A stretch of DNA of 64,000 bases. Origin: Galbitalea sp036266835. Lineage in GTDB: Bacteria > Actinomycetota > Actinomycetes > Actinomycetales > Microbacteriaceae. Where the stretch lies: contig DATAXD010000016.1 of NCBI GenBank assembly GCA_036266835.1, positions 8,090 to 72,089 of the forward strand, written 5' to 3'. The notes beneath the pieces were generated by a model. It did no database searches, was not told where the DNA came from, and worked only from the letters and a program-made list of their open reading frames with translations. Made by a program: the position numbers and the translations under genes. Positions 24,783 through 33,135 of this stretch are shown in pieces. Position 1 is the first letter of the stretch, and each line of letters begins with the position of its first letter.

Positions 24783-26587
24783 GCGTCGCCGGAGTTGAAG
24801 GAGAAGAGCGCAACGATCTAAGCAAGATCGAGTCTCGCCAGCTGCGCCAGCGATCGGTGAGGCTGCTCGGATCGCTGCTGCGCCCGCTTCGCGGAAAGGT
24901 GGCCTGGACGATCGTGGTCGTGGTGATCTCCACCACAGCGCAGATCGCCGGACCGGCCCTGATCGCCTACGGGATCAACGTCGGCCTGCCGTCGCTGGTG
25001 AAGGACAAGAACTGGGCACCGCTGTCGTTGACGGTGGCCGCCTACCTGGTTGCCGCGGTCGTGGGTGCCTGGCTGATCTCGTCGTACACGATTCTGACCG
25101 CACGCATCAGTCAGGCGATCCTGATCGATCTGCGCAAGCGGGTCTTCCGTCACACCCAGCTGCTCAGCCTCGAGTTCCACGAGACCTATACGTCCGGCCG
25201 CATCATCGCGCGCCAGACGAGTGACCTCGACACGATTCGGGAGCTGCTGGATTCGGGAATCAATCAGCTCATCCAGGGTGTGCTGTACATGGGGTTCATC
25301 GCGATCGCGATGTTCTCGCTGGACTGGGAGAGCGGCGTCGTGCTGTTCATCGGTCTGATCCCGCTGTGGTTCCTGGCTCGGTGGTTCCAGAAGAGTTCGC
25401 AGAACCTGTTCCGGCTGACGCGAGTCACGTCGGCGCGCGTGATCGTGCACTTCGTCGAGACGATGACGGGCATCCGCGCGGTCAAAGCTTTCCGCAAGGA
25501 GAAGCGCAACGAGGACGAATTCGGCCAGCTGGTCGAGGATTACCGCGCCGCGAACGGCAGGACCATCCAGCTGTTCGGCATCTTCGATCCCGGGTTGATC
25601 CTGATTGGCAACATCACGCTCGCCGCGGTGCTGCTGGTCGGCGGACTTCGCGTCGCCACGGGCGGTGTCGAGATTGGAACACTGCTGGCCGTGCTGCTCT
25701 ACACGCGGCAGTTCTTCGCGCCCGCCGAGGAAATGGCGATGTTCTACAACTCGTACCAGTCCGCATCCGCTGCTCTGGAGAAGATCTCCGGCGTGCTGGA
25801 AGAGGAGCCGAGCGTTCCGGATCCGGTTGATCCGATCGATCTCTGGAAGGCCAAGGGCCGAATCACCTTCGATCACGTGGAGTTCGCGTACAAGAGCGAT
25901 CGAGTCGTGCTCCCGGAATTCGAGCTCGACATCCCGGCGGGGCAGACCATCGCGCTGGTGGGCTCGACCGGCGCCGGCAAGTCGACGCTCGCGAAGCTCA
26001 TCTCGCGGTTCTACGACCCGACGAAGGGTGAAGTCGAACTCGACGGAGTGGATCTGCGCAGGCTGCATCCGAAGGACTTACGGCGAGCAATCGTCATGGT
26101 CACACAGGAGGCCTACCTGTTCTCCGGAAGCGTCGCCGATAACATCGCGCTCGGAAAGCCGGATGCTTCGCGTGCCGAGATCGTTGCGGCCGCGAAGGCG
26201 GTTGGCGCACACGAGTTCATCCAGTCCCTCCCGGATGCCTACGACACCGATGTGAACAAGCGCGGGGGTCGGGTGTCGGCTGGTCAGCGCCAGCTGCTGT
26301 CGTTTGCGCGCGCGTTTATCGCGGACCCGGTGGTGCTGATTCTGGATGAGGCGACCGCGTCGCTCGACATCCCGAGCGAGCGCCTGGTGCAGGAAGGTCT
26401 GCAGACGCTGCTCGCCGACCGCACCGCGATCATCATCGCGCACCGGTTGTCGACAGTCGCGATCGCCGACCGGGTACTCGTGATGGAGCACGGCGTGATC
26501 GTCGAGGACGGCCCGCCGAACGAGCTCATCGCCGGTACCGGTCGCTTCGCGCAACTGCACGCGGCCTGGCGCGACTCGCTCGTGTAA
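24779..26587 (+). CDS. ABC exporter half-transporter, consensus-site subunit
   Basis: The 602-residue partner has six membrane helices and an ATPase domain with Walker A GSTGAGKST and canonical Walker B VLILDEATASLD with Glu. Its signature is altered to VSAGQRQLLSFARA. Its own Walker sites together with the LSGGQ of the partner would therefore make the single active ATP site, while the other site is degenerate on both sides. The ATGA overlap indicates coupled translation at equal amounts. The hydrophilic N-terminus of about 40 residues is typical. Substrate unknown; drugs, lipids or peptides are all possible. Confidence 0.88.
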   Translation: MSVAGVEGEERNDLSKIESRQLRQRSVRLLGSLLRPLRGKVAWTIVVVVISTTAQIAGPALIAYGINVGLPSLVKDKNWAPLSLTVAAYLVAAVVGAWLISSYTILTARISQAILIDLRKRVFRHTQLLSLEFHETYTSGRIIARQTSDLDTIRELLDSGINQLIQGVLYMGFIAIAMFSLDWESGVVLFIGLIPLWFLARWFQKSSQNLFRLTRVTSARVIVHFVETMTGIRAVKAFRKEKRNEDEFGQLVEDYRAANGRTIQLFGIFDPGLILIGNITLAAVLLVGGLRVATGGVEIGTLLAVLLYTRQFFAPAEEMAMFYNSYQSASAALEKISGVLEEEPSVPDPVDPIDLWKAKGRITFDHVEFAYKSDRVVLPEFELDIPAGQTIALVGSTGAGKSTLAKLISRFYDPTKGEVELDGVDLRRLHPKDLRRAIVMVTQEAYLFSGSVADNIALGKPDASRAEIVAAAKAVGAHEFIQSLPDAYDTDVNKRGGRVSAGQRQLLSFARAFIADPVVLILDEATASLDIPSERLVQEGLQTLLADRTAIIIAHRLSTVAIADRVLVMEHGVIVEDGPPNELIAGTGRFAQLHAAWRDSLV

Positions 26588-26608
26588 TCCAGCCCTCAAC
26601 CCCGGTTC

Positions 26609-26668
26609 TGCCCCCGTGCGGGCGGTTTGCCCCCGCGCGCGCGGGCGCAGACAGCCCGCACGGGGGCA
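26609..26668. terminator. Nested hairpin after the ABC exporter operon
   Basis: TGCCCCCGTGCGGGC at 26609-26623 pairs perfectly over 15 bp with 26654-26668. The loop contains a second TGCCCCCG and a self-complementary CGCGCGCGCG core. It separates the exporter operon from the convergent minus-strand gene and is a likely bidirectional terminator. Confidence 0.7.
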
Positions 26669-26687
26669 AACGCGTGGTGGTGTCCGG

Positions 26688-27116
26688 TCATCCGCGCGTT
26701 GCCGCGAGTCCAATTCGAGAGGCCACGGATCTGGCGCCGAAGCAGCGTGCGCTGAGTACGAAGGACGCTGTGTGGATCCTGATGATGTTTGTAATTAAGC
26801 CGCGCTCTACCTCGACTGAGTGAATTGACGAGAACGGAAGGGTTATTGCGCCAACCGCTCCGCCAAGGGCGGCGTACGCGGCGCGATTGATGGTATTGGG
26901 TGTGAAAGTTACGTCGCTGTCCGAAATCAGTAGGCGGCCACCGACCCACAAGCCGGGTGACTGTTGCTCGAAGTCGCCGAGAGACCTGGCCAATTGAGGC
27001 GACTCGGTCGCGGCACGCTTGTCCGACGACGCAGTGCTCGACTCAGCCGATTCGACCAACGCGTTGGCAACACGTGAAAACGATGCACTTGTCACCCGCA
27101 AAATGTTAGTTCCCAT
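26688..27116 (-). CDS. Small GRAM/PH-like domain protein (uncertain)
   Basis: This 142-codon frame starts MGTNILRVTSASFSRVANAL, passes through a Ser/Ala-rich segment, and ends in a domain (GLWVGGRLLISDSDVTF, ITLPFSSIHSVEVERGLI, IRIHTASFVLSARCF) resembling bacterial PH/GRAM-type membrane-binding folds. GC content looks lower than in its neighbours. The ATG lies inside the right arm of an inverted repeat that also separates it from the upstream GH18 gene, so initiation may be affected by that structure. There is no close Shine-Dalgarno sequence. The function is a guess. Confidence 0.5.
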   Translation of the reverse strand: MGTNILRVTSASFSRVANALVESAESSTASSDKRAATESPQLARSLGDFEQQSPGLWVGGRLLISDSDVTFTPNTINRAAYAALGGAVGAITLPFSSIHSVEVERGLITNIIRIHTASFVLSARCFGARSVASRIGLAATRG

Positions 27117-27166
27117 TTGGGACGAAAGTTCCGCGGCACCGTGCAACAAGCGTCCCAAACGGGAAC
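27109..27166. terminator. Inverted repeat overlapping a start codon
   Basis: The 16-nt arms 27109-27124 and 27151-27166 (GTTCCCATTTGGGACG and its complement) match except for one base. The element follows the GH18 gene stop on the minus strand and contains the ATG of the GRAM-like gene in one arm. Confidence 0.6.
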
Positions 27167-27176
27167 ATCGGCGACC

Positions 27177-28244
27177 CTAGAGGGGGTCGCCCTCGCCGAG
27201 GCTCCAGACGGCGACACCGCCGAGGTGCAGCGAGTGAGCCAGGGCGACGCGGGCGCGGTATGAGCGGGCGTCCGACCACCACACCTTTTCGCCGTCGCTG
27301 AACGTCGCGTACCACTCCTGCTGGGTTGAGCTCCACACGGCGTTCGCGGAGTGACTCTTCACAAACGCGCGCATGTCCGGGTCCGAGTAGGTCGTCCCGG
27401 TGCCGTGAGTTGGCCAGCTGTAGCCGTATTCGCCGACTCCGAGTTGGATCTTGGATGCCGGCACGCTCTTCATGAGGCTGGCGACGCTCTTCTTCACCCA
27501 CGGCATCCCACCGACCGGTCCGGCCGCTGACCATCCCGGCCCGTGCTCGTCGTATGCCATCAACGCGATGTAGTCGACGTGCCCCGCAAGAGTATGCAGG
27601 TCATAGCCGAGATCGGAGTAGCTGCCGGTCGTTGCAGTCAGGCAGATCGACAGGGTGTGCGAACCAAGGGCTGCGCGCAGGTGAGTGACGAAGGAATCGA
27701 GGCCGGGGTTGTCGTCGCCCAGGTGACTCTGGTCACCCCAGTCATTGAGCGCCTCGAGGTCGATCGTGATGCCGTCCCAGTGATGCTTGTCGACCTCGCG
27801 CACGAGTGCGGCGACCACAGAGTGGATGTTGGCGGGCGAATCGAACATCTTCTCGGCGAGCGGCTCGCTGAAGTCGTTAATAGTGTTCGACCAATTGCTC
27901 ACCAGAAGCGATGCGCGAAGGTGCTTCGAGTGCGCTTCCGCGAGAAGCTGAAGGGCGCCCGCATCCGGAGCCGAGATTCCCGCACCGTCGGATGTGAGAC
28001 TGACGCCGTCGACACCGACCTCCGTCATCGCCTGTGCGCTGGCAGCCAACTGCGCCGTGGTGGTCGCCGTGGAGTCGGCGTAGCCGGTGGTTTGGAATGC
28101 GGGGGTGGGTGTGGGTGTGGATGCGGGCGACTGCGGCGCTGAACAGCTCGCGAGGGTGAGCATTGCCGCGATTGCCACTAGGAGGAGAACTGGTCTCGAT
28201 ACGCGTGCCTTCGGCGCGCTACTCGACCTTCTCTCGCCGCTCAC
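27177..28244 (-). CDS. GH18-family lipoprotein (chitinase/YaaH-like)
   Basis: The 355-residue product has a lipoprotein signal (VLLLVAIAAMLTLASC, lipid Cys34) with an Arg-rich start, a Pro/Thr linker, and a TIM-barrel GH18 domain. The catalytic DxxxDxE appears as WDGITIDLEAL, followed by YIALMAYDEHGPGWSAAGPVGGMPW and QLGVGEYGYSW. The C-terminal WWSDARSYRARVALAHSLHLGGVAVWSLGEGDP is typical of the YaaH/SleL group acting on peptidoglycan or chitin. GTG 28244 overlaps the ATL stop (GTGA). The codons for residues 6-18 lie within a REP-like repeat. Confidence 0.85.
   Translation of the reverse strand: MSGERRSSSAPKARVSRPVLLLVAIAAMLTLASCSAPQSPASTPTPTPAFQTTGYADSTATTTAQLAASAQAMTEVGVDGVSLTSDGAGISAPDAGALQLLAEAHSKHLRASLLVSNWSNTINDFSEPLAEKMFDSPANIHSVVAALVREVDKHHWDGITIDLEALNDWGDQSHLGDDNPGLDSFVTHLRAALGSHTLSICLTATTGSYSDLGYDLHTLAGHVDYIALMAYDEHGPGWSAAGPVGGMPWVKKSVASLMKSVPASKIQLGVGEYGYSWPTHGTGTTYSDPDMRAFVKSHSANAVWSSTQQEWYATFSDGEKVWWSDARSYRARVALAHSLHLGGVAVWSLGEGDPL
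28192..28228. repeat. Short palindromic repeat, copy 2, inside the GH18 signal peptide
   Basis: GGTCTCGATACGCG and CGCGCTACTCGACC form the ends of a 37-bp imperfect palindrome, the reverse-oriented relative of the copies at 9881 and 49589. Here it lies inside the coding sequence for the basic n-region of the GH18 lipoprotein signal. Confidence 0.75.
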
Positions 28245-28552
28245 GGTGCCCACCTCGCCAACGCGAGATTGACGCGAAACACATTGTTCGAGGCCCACAG
28301 CAGTGGGGTCGACTCGGCCCGGTAATACTCGAGCGCCCGCGCCTCGTGGTCGCGCACCGGATGCCCACTCGCCCGAACCACCCGCCACCACGGAACATCG
28401 CTGCCGTAGTACGCCATGACCTGGCCAACTCCGCGCGCAGCTCGCGATCCGATAGCGGCGGCGACATCGCCGTAGCTCATGACCTTGCCAGGCGGGATCT
28501 GATCGACCACCTCAAGGACGCGAGAGACGAAGTCCTCGCCGGGCCCCGGCAC
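28241..28552 (-). CDS. Alkyltransferase-like (ATL) DNA-binding protein
   Basis: The 103-residue protein is related to the C-terminal domain of O6-methylguanine methyltransferase. It has VLEVVDQIPPGKVMSYGDVAAAIG and the recognition region GVGQVMAYYGSDVPWWRVVRASG. The reactive Cys of the PCHRV motif is replaced by Trp (PWWRV), the mark of ATL proteins. These bind alkylated guanine and pass it to nucleotide excision repair. GTG 28552 begins 5 nt after the GNAT stop. Earlier in-frame codons read Arg-rich sequence antiphase to the GNAT gene. Confidence 0.85.
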   Translation of the reverse strand: MPGPGEDFVSRVLEVVDQIPPGKVMSYGDVAAAIGSRAARGVGQVMAYYGSDVPWWRVVRASGHPVRDHEARALEYYRAESTPLLWASNNVFRVNLALARWAP

Positions 28553-28557
28553 GTCGC

Positions 28558-29088
28558 CTAAGCCCTGCGCTGTCCCAGCACGACGTAGTTCTCGAACTCT
28601 CCGAACGGGGTGAATCCGAGCGACTCGTATAGGGGGCGTGCCGCGGAATCCCGCTCGAGCGTCTGAAGTAGCACTCGGTCGTCGCCACGCGAGTCGAGCA
28701 GAGTCGTTAGCAGTGCCCGCCCGAGCCCCTTGCCGCGGTCCTCGGAGGCGACGGCGAGCTCCGCGACCTCGAAGTGTCCGCCGAGCCACGCCTTCTCCAG
28801 CGACGGATGAATGCGGGCCGCCACATAGTCGGTCCAGTATTGCCCGTGCTCGCCGATGTAGCCATAACAGAAGCCGATGAGCTCGCCTGTGTCGTTGCGG
28901 GCGGCGGTCATGCCGAAGCCCTCGCGCTTGAGGTGGCGGGGGAAGATGTCGTCCTCGAAAGCCTGGATGCCCAGCTCCGACTTGTCCCAGTGAGACGCCG
29001 AAAACGCGGTGCGGTACAGGGCACGAATCTCGTCGGCCAGCCCGGCCGCCTCCTTCTTACCGAGAAGCTGAACATTCCAGTCGCTCAT
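28558..29088 (-). CDS. GNAT family N-acetyltransferase
   Basis: The 176-residue protein has a GNAT fold: VAELAVASEDRGKGLGRALLTTLL is the acetyl-CoA loop (V-x-x-x-x-R-G-K-G-L-G), and the C-terminal RPLYESLGFTPFGEFENYVVLG gives strand beta-7. The substrate cannot be told. ATG 29088 overlaps the stop of the other GNAT gene (ATGA). Together with ATL and GH18 it makes a four-gene minus-strand operon with overlapping or nearly touching ends. Confidence 0.85.
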   Translation of the reverse strand: MSDWNVQLLGKKEAAGLADEIRALYRTAFSASHWDKSELGIQAFEDDIFPRHLKREGFGMTAARNDTGELIGFCYGYIGEHGQYWTDYVAARIHPSLEKAWLGGHFEVAELAVASEDRGKGLGRALLTTLLDSRGDDRVLLQTLERDSAARPLYESLGFTPFGEFENYVVLGQRRA

Positions 29089-29537
29089 AGTTCAAGTGCT
29101 CCAATGTTTTCGCCGTACTGGGTTTGCCCGATCACAACGAAACCGATGTGCAGGAAAAACTGTTCGGGGCCGTCCTCGCCGGGCTCCCAAATGACATACA
29201 ACCTATCGAATCCTCGGGCGCGTGCCTCATCCGCGAGAGCGTGAGCCGCGAACTTTCCGACGCCCTCGCCCTGGGCGGATGCCGCGACGTTGATTCGCCA
29301 GATGCAGCTGCGGAATTCTTCCTGCTGCGCATCCGGATCGAAGTTTCCGCGAATAAACCCGACCACCTCGTCGCCGTCGAGAACGACGCGCGGCCAGGAT
29401 GTTGCCGGGTTGATGTACGCATCGGCGATCGCGTAGGAGGTCGGCGTAACGAACTGCTCCTGCCGGGGACGAAGGGTGAGTCGGTTCGCGGCCACAATCG
29501 TCTTGGCCGAAAGTTCTTCGAGTCTCAGCTCACCCAT
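29085..29537 (-). CDS. GNAT family N-acetyltransferase
   Basis: The product is 150 residues. The motif INVAASAQGEGVGKFAAHAL is the acetyl-CoA pyrophosphate loop, and the end FFLHIGFVVIGQTQYGENIGALEL completes the fold. ATG 29537 is preferred over GTG 29543: TACCCT on the minus strand (plus 29544-29549) lies exactly 6 nt upstream of it, as in other leaderless starts of this window. It is first in the operon GNAT-GNAT-ATL-GH18. Substrate unknown. Confidence 0.8.
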   Translation of the reverse strand: MGELRLEELSAKTIVAANRLTLRPRQEQFVTPTSYAIADAYINPATSWPRVVLDGDEVVGFIRGNFDPDAQQEEFRSCIWRINVAASAQGEGVGKFAAHALADEARARGFDRLYVIWEPGEDGPEQFFLHIGFVVIGQTQYGENIGALEL

Positions 29538-29625
29538 CTTCACAGGGTAACCGTTGTTTGTTTCGCCTCTGTATTCCGTGAGACCGATTCACTCCCGGCG
29601 AAGCAAACTGCGCGAGGATGGGCAA

Positions 29626-30726
29626 GTGAACATCGTCGGCGCGGTTCTCGAGGAGTCCGGCCGCGCGCGACCGTTTGCCGACTCCCGACCGCTCAGCCTT
29701 GGCGAGCTCGAACTCGCTGATCCCGCTGCTGGCGAACTGCTGGTGCGCATCGAGGCGGCGGGAGTTTGCCATTCTGACCTGTCGGTAGTGGATGGGAATC
29801 GACCCCGACCGGTCCCGATGCTCCTCGGTCACGAAGCGGCCGGCATCGTGGAGGCGGTGGGCAAGGGCGTGTCCGACATTTCGGTCGGCGATCGGGTTGT
29901 CATGACCTTCCTGCCGCGATGCGGTCGATGCGCGGGCTGCGCTACGGATGGCCGATTGCCGTGCGAGGTTGGAACCGCCGCGAATAACGAGGGGACTCTG
30001 GTCGGCGGCTTTCGGCGCCTGACCCGCGACGGGCAGCCAGTGTCGCACCATCTCGGAGTCTCGGCCTTCGCGACTCACGCGGTGGTCAATCGCACCTCGG
30101 TGGTGCGAGTGGACGACGACGTGCCACCCGAGGTGGCCGCCCTGTTGGGCTGTGCCGTGCTGACCGGCGGTGGCGCCGTCCTCAACACCGGCAGGCCTGC
30201 GCTCGGCGAACCGGTGCTCGTCGTCGGGCTCGGCGGCGTCGGGATGGCGGCGCTCCTGACGGCGATCGCGGAGGGGCATCCGGTAGTGGGGGTGGATGCT
30301 CTGCCCGCGAAGCTCGAAGAGGCACTGGCGCTCGGAGCGAGTGAGGTGTTCACGCCGGCCGAGCTCGCGGAATCCGGCGTGACGGCATCCGTGGTGATCG
30401 AGGCCGCGGGCAACCCGCGCGCGCTGGAGACCGCCGTGTCAGCGACATCCATTGGCGGCACTACAGTGACTGTCGGGCTGCCAGCTGCGACCGCGATGGC
30501 GAGCATCTCGCCGTTGGCCCTGGTGGCAGGTGCACGATCGATCGTGGGCAGCTACCTCGGGTCCGCTGTTCCCGAGCGCGACATCCCGCGCTACGTCGAA
30601 CTGTGGCGCGCGGGGCGACTGCCGGTCGAGAAACTGATCTCCTCGCGCATCACGCTCGACGACATCAATGGCGCACTGGATGAGCTGGCCGAGGGCAGGG
30701 AGATTCGCCAGCTCATCGAGTTTTAG
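29626..30726 (+). CDS. Zinc-dependent alcohol dehydrogenase
   Basis: This 366-residue medium-chain dehydrogenase/reductase oxidises alcohols with NAD. Catalytic zinc ligands appear as AGVCHSDLS and GHEAAG. The structural zinc site is the CGRCAGC...LPC cluster, and the cofactor fold is VLVVGLGGVGMAALL. The chain resembles class III-like ADHs of actinobacteria, but the exact substrate is unknown. GTG 29626 is selected because homology starts there and AGGATGGG precedes it. It lies at the head of an acyl-CoA catabolism cluster. Confidence 0.88.
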   Translation: MNIVGAVLEESGRARPFADSRPLSLGELELADPAAGELLVRIEAAGVCHSDLSVVDGNRPRPVPMLLGHEAAGIVEAVGKGVSDISVGDRVVMTFLPRCGRCAGCATDGRLPCEVGTAANNEGTLVGGFRRLTRDGQPVSHHLGVSAFATHAVVNRTSVVRVDDDVPPEVAALLGCAVLTGGGAVLNTGRPALGEPVLVVGLGGVGMAALLTAIAEGHPVVGVDALPAKLEEALALGASEVFTPAELAESGVTASVVIEAAGNPRALETAVSATSIGGTTVTVGLPAATAMASISPLALVAGARSIVGSYLGSAVPERDIPRYVELWRAGRLPVEKLISSRITLDDINGALDELAEGREIRQLIEF

Positions 30727-30730
30727 GAAC

Positions 30731-30748
30731 ATACCGGCTGGTCGGTAT
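30731..30748. promoter_or_regulatory. Candidate TetR operator overlapping a promoter
   Basis: ATACCGGCTGGTCGGTAT is an imperfect palindrome of the ATACCGAC/GTCGGTAT type. It overlaps a likely -10 (TATTAT, 30745-30750) in the gap before the phosphotransferase gene. A similar site lies at 36298-36315. Both flank genes that fit regulation by the TetR protein encoded at 34867-35499. Confidence 0.6.
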
Positions 30749-30787
30749 TATCGAGACTGGCAGACCGAATCGGCACTGGAGCGGGCG

Positions 30788-31867
30788 ATGACCTCGAGCA
30801 ACACGAATCAGGACACCGCCCAACGGCGTCCGCTGCCGGGGCTCGACGTCGCGTCCCTGCAGGAGTGGCTGCTGGTCAATCAACCCGAGTTGCTCGGTGC
30901 GGTCCCGTTGAGCGCGAACCTGATCGCCGGAGGTCGCAGCAACCTCACGTACGCGATTCGCGGTGCCGCGGAGCCGCTGGTGCTCCGACGCCCGCCACTC
31001 GGTCACGTGCAGGCCACCGCACATGACATGGAGCGCGAATTTCGCGTGATCTCGGCCCTGCGCGGCAGCCGGGTTCCCGTGCCGCGCGCGATTCGATACG
31101 TCGACGACGCCAGCGCCGGAGTGGATGCCCCGTTTTACCTCATGGAGCGAGTGAAGGGCCGCACGATCTCGTCGCGCGCCGACAACGCGGGCTATAACCC
31201 GTCGCAACTCCGCGAGCTCAGCCTGGACCTCGCCAGAACGCTCGCGCACCTGCACTCGATCGTTCCAGCCGATGTCGGGCTCGAGGACTTCGGCAGGCCC
31301 GACGGTTTCCTGGTGAGGCAGGTCGCGCGCTGGGGCAAACAGTACGACGGATCGCGCAGCCGCAAACTACCCGAGCTGGATGCCCTGCAGGAGCAGCTGC
31401 ACGCGAACATCCCCGAGACCAGGCGATCGTCCATCCTGCACGGCGATTACCGCCTCGACAATGCACTGGTGCGCGACATCGCGGGTGCTCCTCAGCTGAG
31501 TGCGATCCTCGACTGGGAGATGGCGACCCTCGGTGACTCGCTCACCGACCTCGGGCTGCTTGGGCTGTACTGGAACATCAACGGTCTCGAGGACGTGCCC
31601 GGGGATGCGGTGCCGTCTTCGGTTTCGCCCGAGGATGGCTACCCGAGTTTCGAAGAGCTCGTGGACGAGTACTCCGAAACGGCGGGCGTGAGCGTGCCGG
31701 AACTGCCGTGGTATCTCGCGCTAGCGGCGTTCAAACTGGCGGTGATCCTCGAGGGCATCCACTTCAGGTACCAGGCGGGGCAGACCGTTGGGCCGGGATT
31801 CGACCAGATCGGGCGTCTGGTCACGCCGTTGGCGCGAGCCGGCCAGCGTTATCTGGCAGGAGCCTGA
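30788..31867 (+). CDS. Phosphotransferase-family protein linked to acyl-CoA dehydrogenase
   Basis: The 359-residue product is a kinase-fold (APH/choline-kinase-like) protein. It has LIAGGRSNLTYAIRG, the catalytic loop HGDYRLDNALV (H-G-D-x-x-x-D-N), and the metal-binding ILDWEMATLGD. Relatives next to or fused with acyl-CoA dehydrogenases (ACAD10/11 type) phosphorylate 4-hydroxyacyl-CoAs. The adjacent acyl-CoA dehydrogenase, 3 bp downstream, supports such a role here. ATG 30788 has GGAGCGGG upstream. Confidence 0.85.
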   Translation: MTSSNTNQDTAQRRPLPGLDVASLQEWLLVNQPELLGAVPLSANLIAGGRSNLTYAIRGAAEPLVLRRPPLGHVQATAHDMEREFRVISALRGSRVPVPRAIRYVDDASAGVDAPFYLMERVKGRTISSRADNAGYNPSQLRELSLDLARTLAHLHSIVPADVGLEDFGRPDGFLVRQVARWGKQYDGSRSRKLPELDALQEQLHANIPETRRSSILHGDYRLDNALVRDIAGAPQLSAILDWEMATLGDSLTDLGLLGLYWNINGLEDVPGDAVPSSVSPEDGYPSFEELVDEYSETAGVSVPELPWYLALAAFKLAVILEGIHFRYQAGQTVGPGFDQIGRLVTPLARAGQRYLAGA

Positions 31868-31870
31868 CCC

Positions 31871-33079
31871 ATGGATTTCTCACCGGATGCGAAGACGACC
31901 GAGCTGCTCGGCACGCTTCAGTCGTTCATGGACGAACGGATCTACCCGGTGGAGCCGGCGCTCGAGGAGCAACTCGCTGCGCATCCCGATGACTGGGGCC
32001 AGCAGCCAATCGTCGCCGAACTCACGGCAGAAGCGCGTGCGCGGGGGCTGTGGAATCTGTTTTTGCCGGGCGTGGATGGCGCGGGCCTGACCAACCTGCA
32101 GTACGCGCCGCTATGCGAGCTGCTCGGTCACAGTCCGAAGCTGGCGCCGGTGGCGACAAACTGCGCGGCGCCGGACACCGGCAACATGGAACTGCTCAGC
32201 GAATTTGGCACCGCGGCGCAGAAGGAGCAGTGGCTGGCACCGCTCCTGGACGGCAGCATCCGCTCCGCGTTCTGTATGACCGAGCCGGATGTGGCATCGT
32301 CCGATGCGACAAACATCCAGGCCCGCATCGAGCGCGATGGCGACGAGTACATCATCACCGGCAGCAAGTGGTGGTCGACCGGCGCGATGAACCCGAACGC
32401 ACGCCTGCTAATCGTGATGGGCAAGACGGATCCGACGGCCGATCGTCATCGGCAGCAGAGCATGGTGCTCGTGCCCCGCGATACCCCGGGCGTGACGATC
32501 GTGCGGCCCCTGAGCGTTTTCGGGTACACCGATCGTGACCACGGCGGCCATGCCGAGGTGCGGTTTGACGGCGCGCGCGTCCCGGTCGCGAATGTGCTCG
32601 GCGCCGAGGGCGAAGGTTTCGCGATGGCGCAGGCGCGGCTCGGGCCGGGCCGCATCCATCACTGCATGCGGCTGATCGGGATGGTCGAGCGCGCGCTCGA
32701 CCTTGGTCGCGACAGGGCGAATGACCGTGTTGCGTTCGGTCGACCGCTCGCCGAGCAGGGCGTGATTCGCGAATGGTTTGCGGAGGCCCGCGTCGAGATC
32801 GAAGCAAACCGCCTGCTTGTGTTGAAGACTGCCTGGCTGATGGACACGGTCGGCAACCGTTTGGCGCACACCGAGATCCAGGCGATCAAGATCGCGGTAC
32901 CACGGATGGCGGAGCGAATCCTCGATCGTATGATGCAGGTATTCGGTGCCGCGGGAGTTTCCAGCGATTTCCCGCTTGCCGAATTCGCCGCAGGCGCGCG
33001 TGCGCTCCGGCTCGCCGACGGACCGGACGAGGTGCACCTGAACTCGCTCGGGCGCGCCGAGCTCGGCCGAGGCAACTGA
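31871..33079 (+). CDS. Acyl-CoA dehydrogenase
   Basis: This is a 402-residue FAD flavoprotein of the ACAD family that desaturates acyl-CoA. Motifs are AFCMTEPDVASSDATN and GSKWWSTGAMNP in the mid beta domain, and GRIHHCMRLIGMVERALDL and QVFGAAGVSSDFPLAEF in the C-terminal helical domain. It resembles the ACAD10/11 subgroup, which works with the upstream kinase-like protein. It is followed by the SDR gene after 56 bp with AGGAG before that start. Confidence 0.9.
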   Translation: MDFSPDAKTTELLGTLQSFMDERIYPVEPALEEQLAAHPDDWGQQPIVAELTAEARARGLWNLFLPGVDGAGLTNLQYAPLCELLGHSPKLAPVATNCAAPDTGNMELLSEFGTAAQKEQWLAPLLDGSIRSAFCMTEPDVASSDATNIQARIERDGDEYIITGSKWWSTGAMNPNARLLIVMGKTDPTADRHRQQSMVLVPRDTPGVTIVRPLSVFGYTDRDHGGHAEVRFDGARVPVANVLGAEGEGFAMAQARLGPGRIHHCMRLIGMVERALDLGRDRANDRVAFGRPLAEQGVIREWFAEARVEIEANRLLVLKTAWLMDTVGNRLAHTEIQAIKIAVPRMAERILDRMMQVFGAAGVSSDFPLAEFAAGARALRLADGPDEVHLNSLGRAELGRGN

Positions 33080-33135
33080 ACAGGCGCGACTGAACCGGGT
33101 CACAAACCTCACCGCACGAACAGGAGAAACATTCC

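Noticed and set aside
24818..26068. 416-codon minus-strand frame opposite the second ABC gene
   Set aside because: Antisense shadow; composition rich in Gln, Arg and His with no domain.
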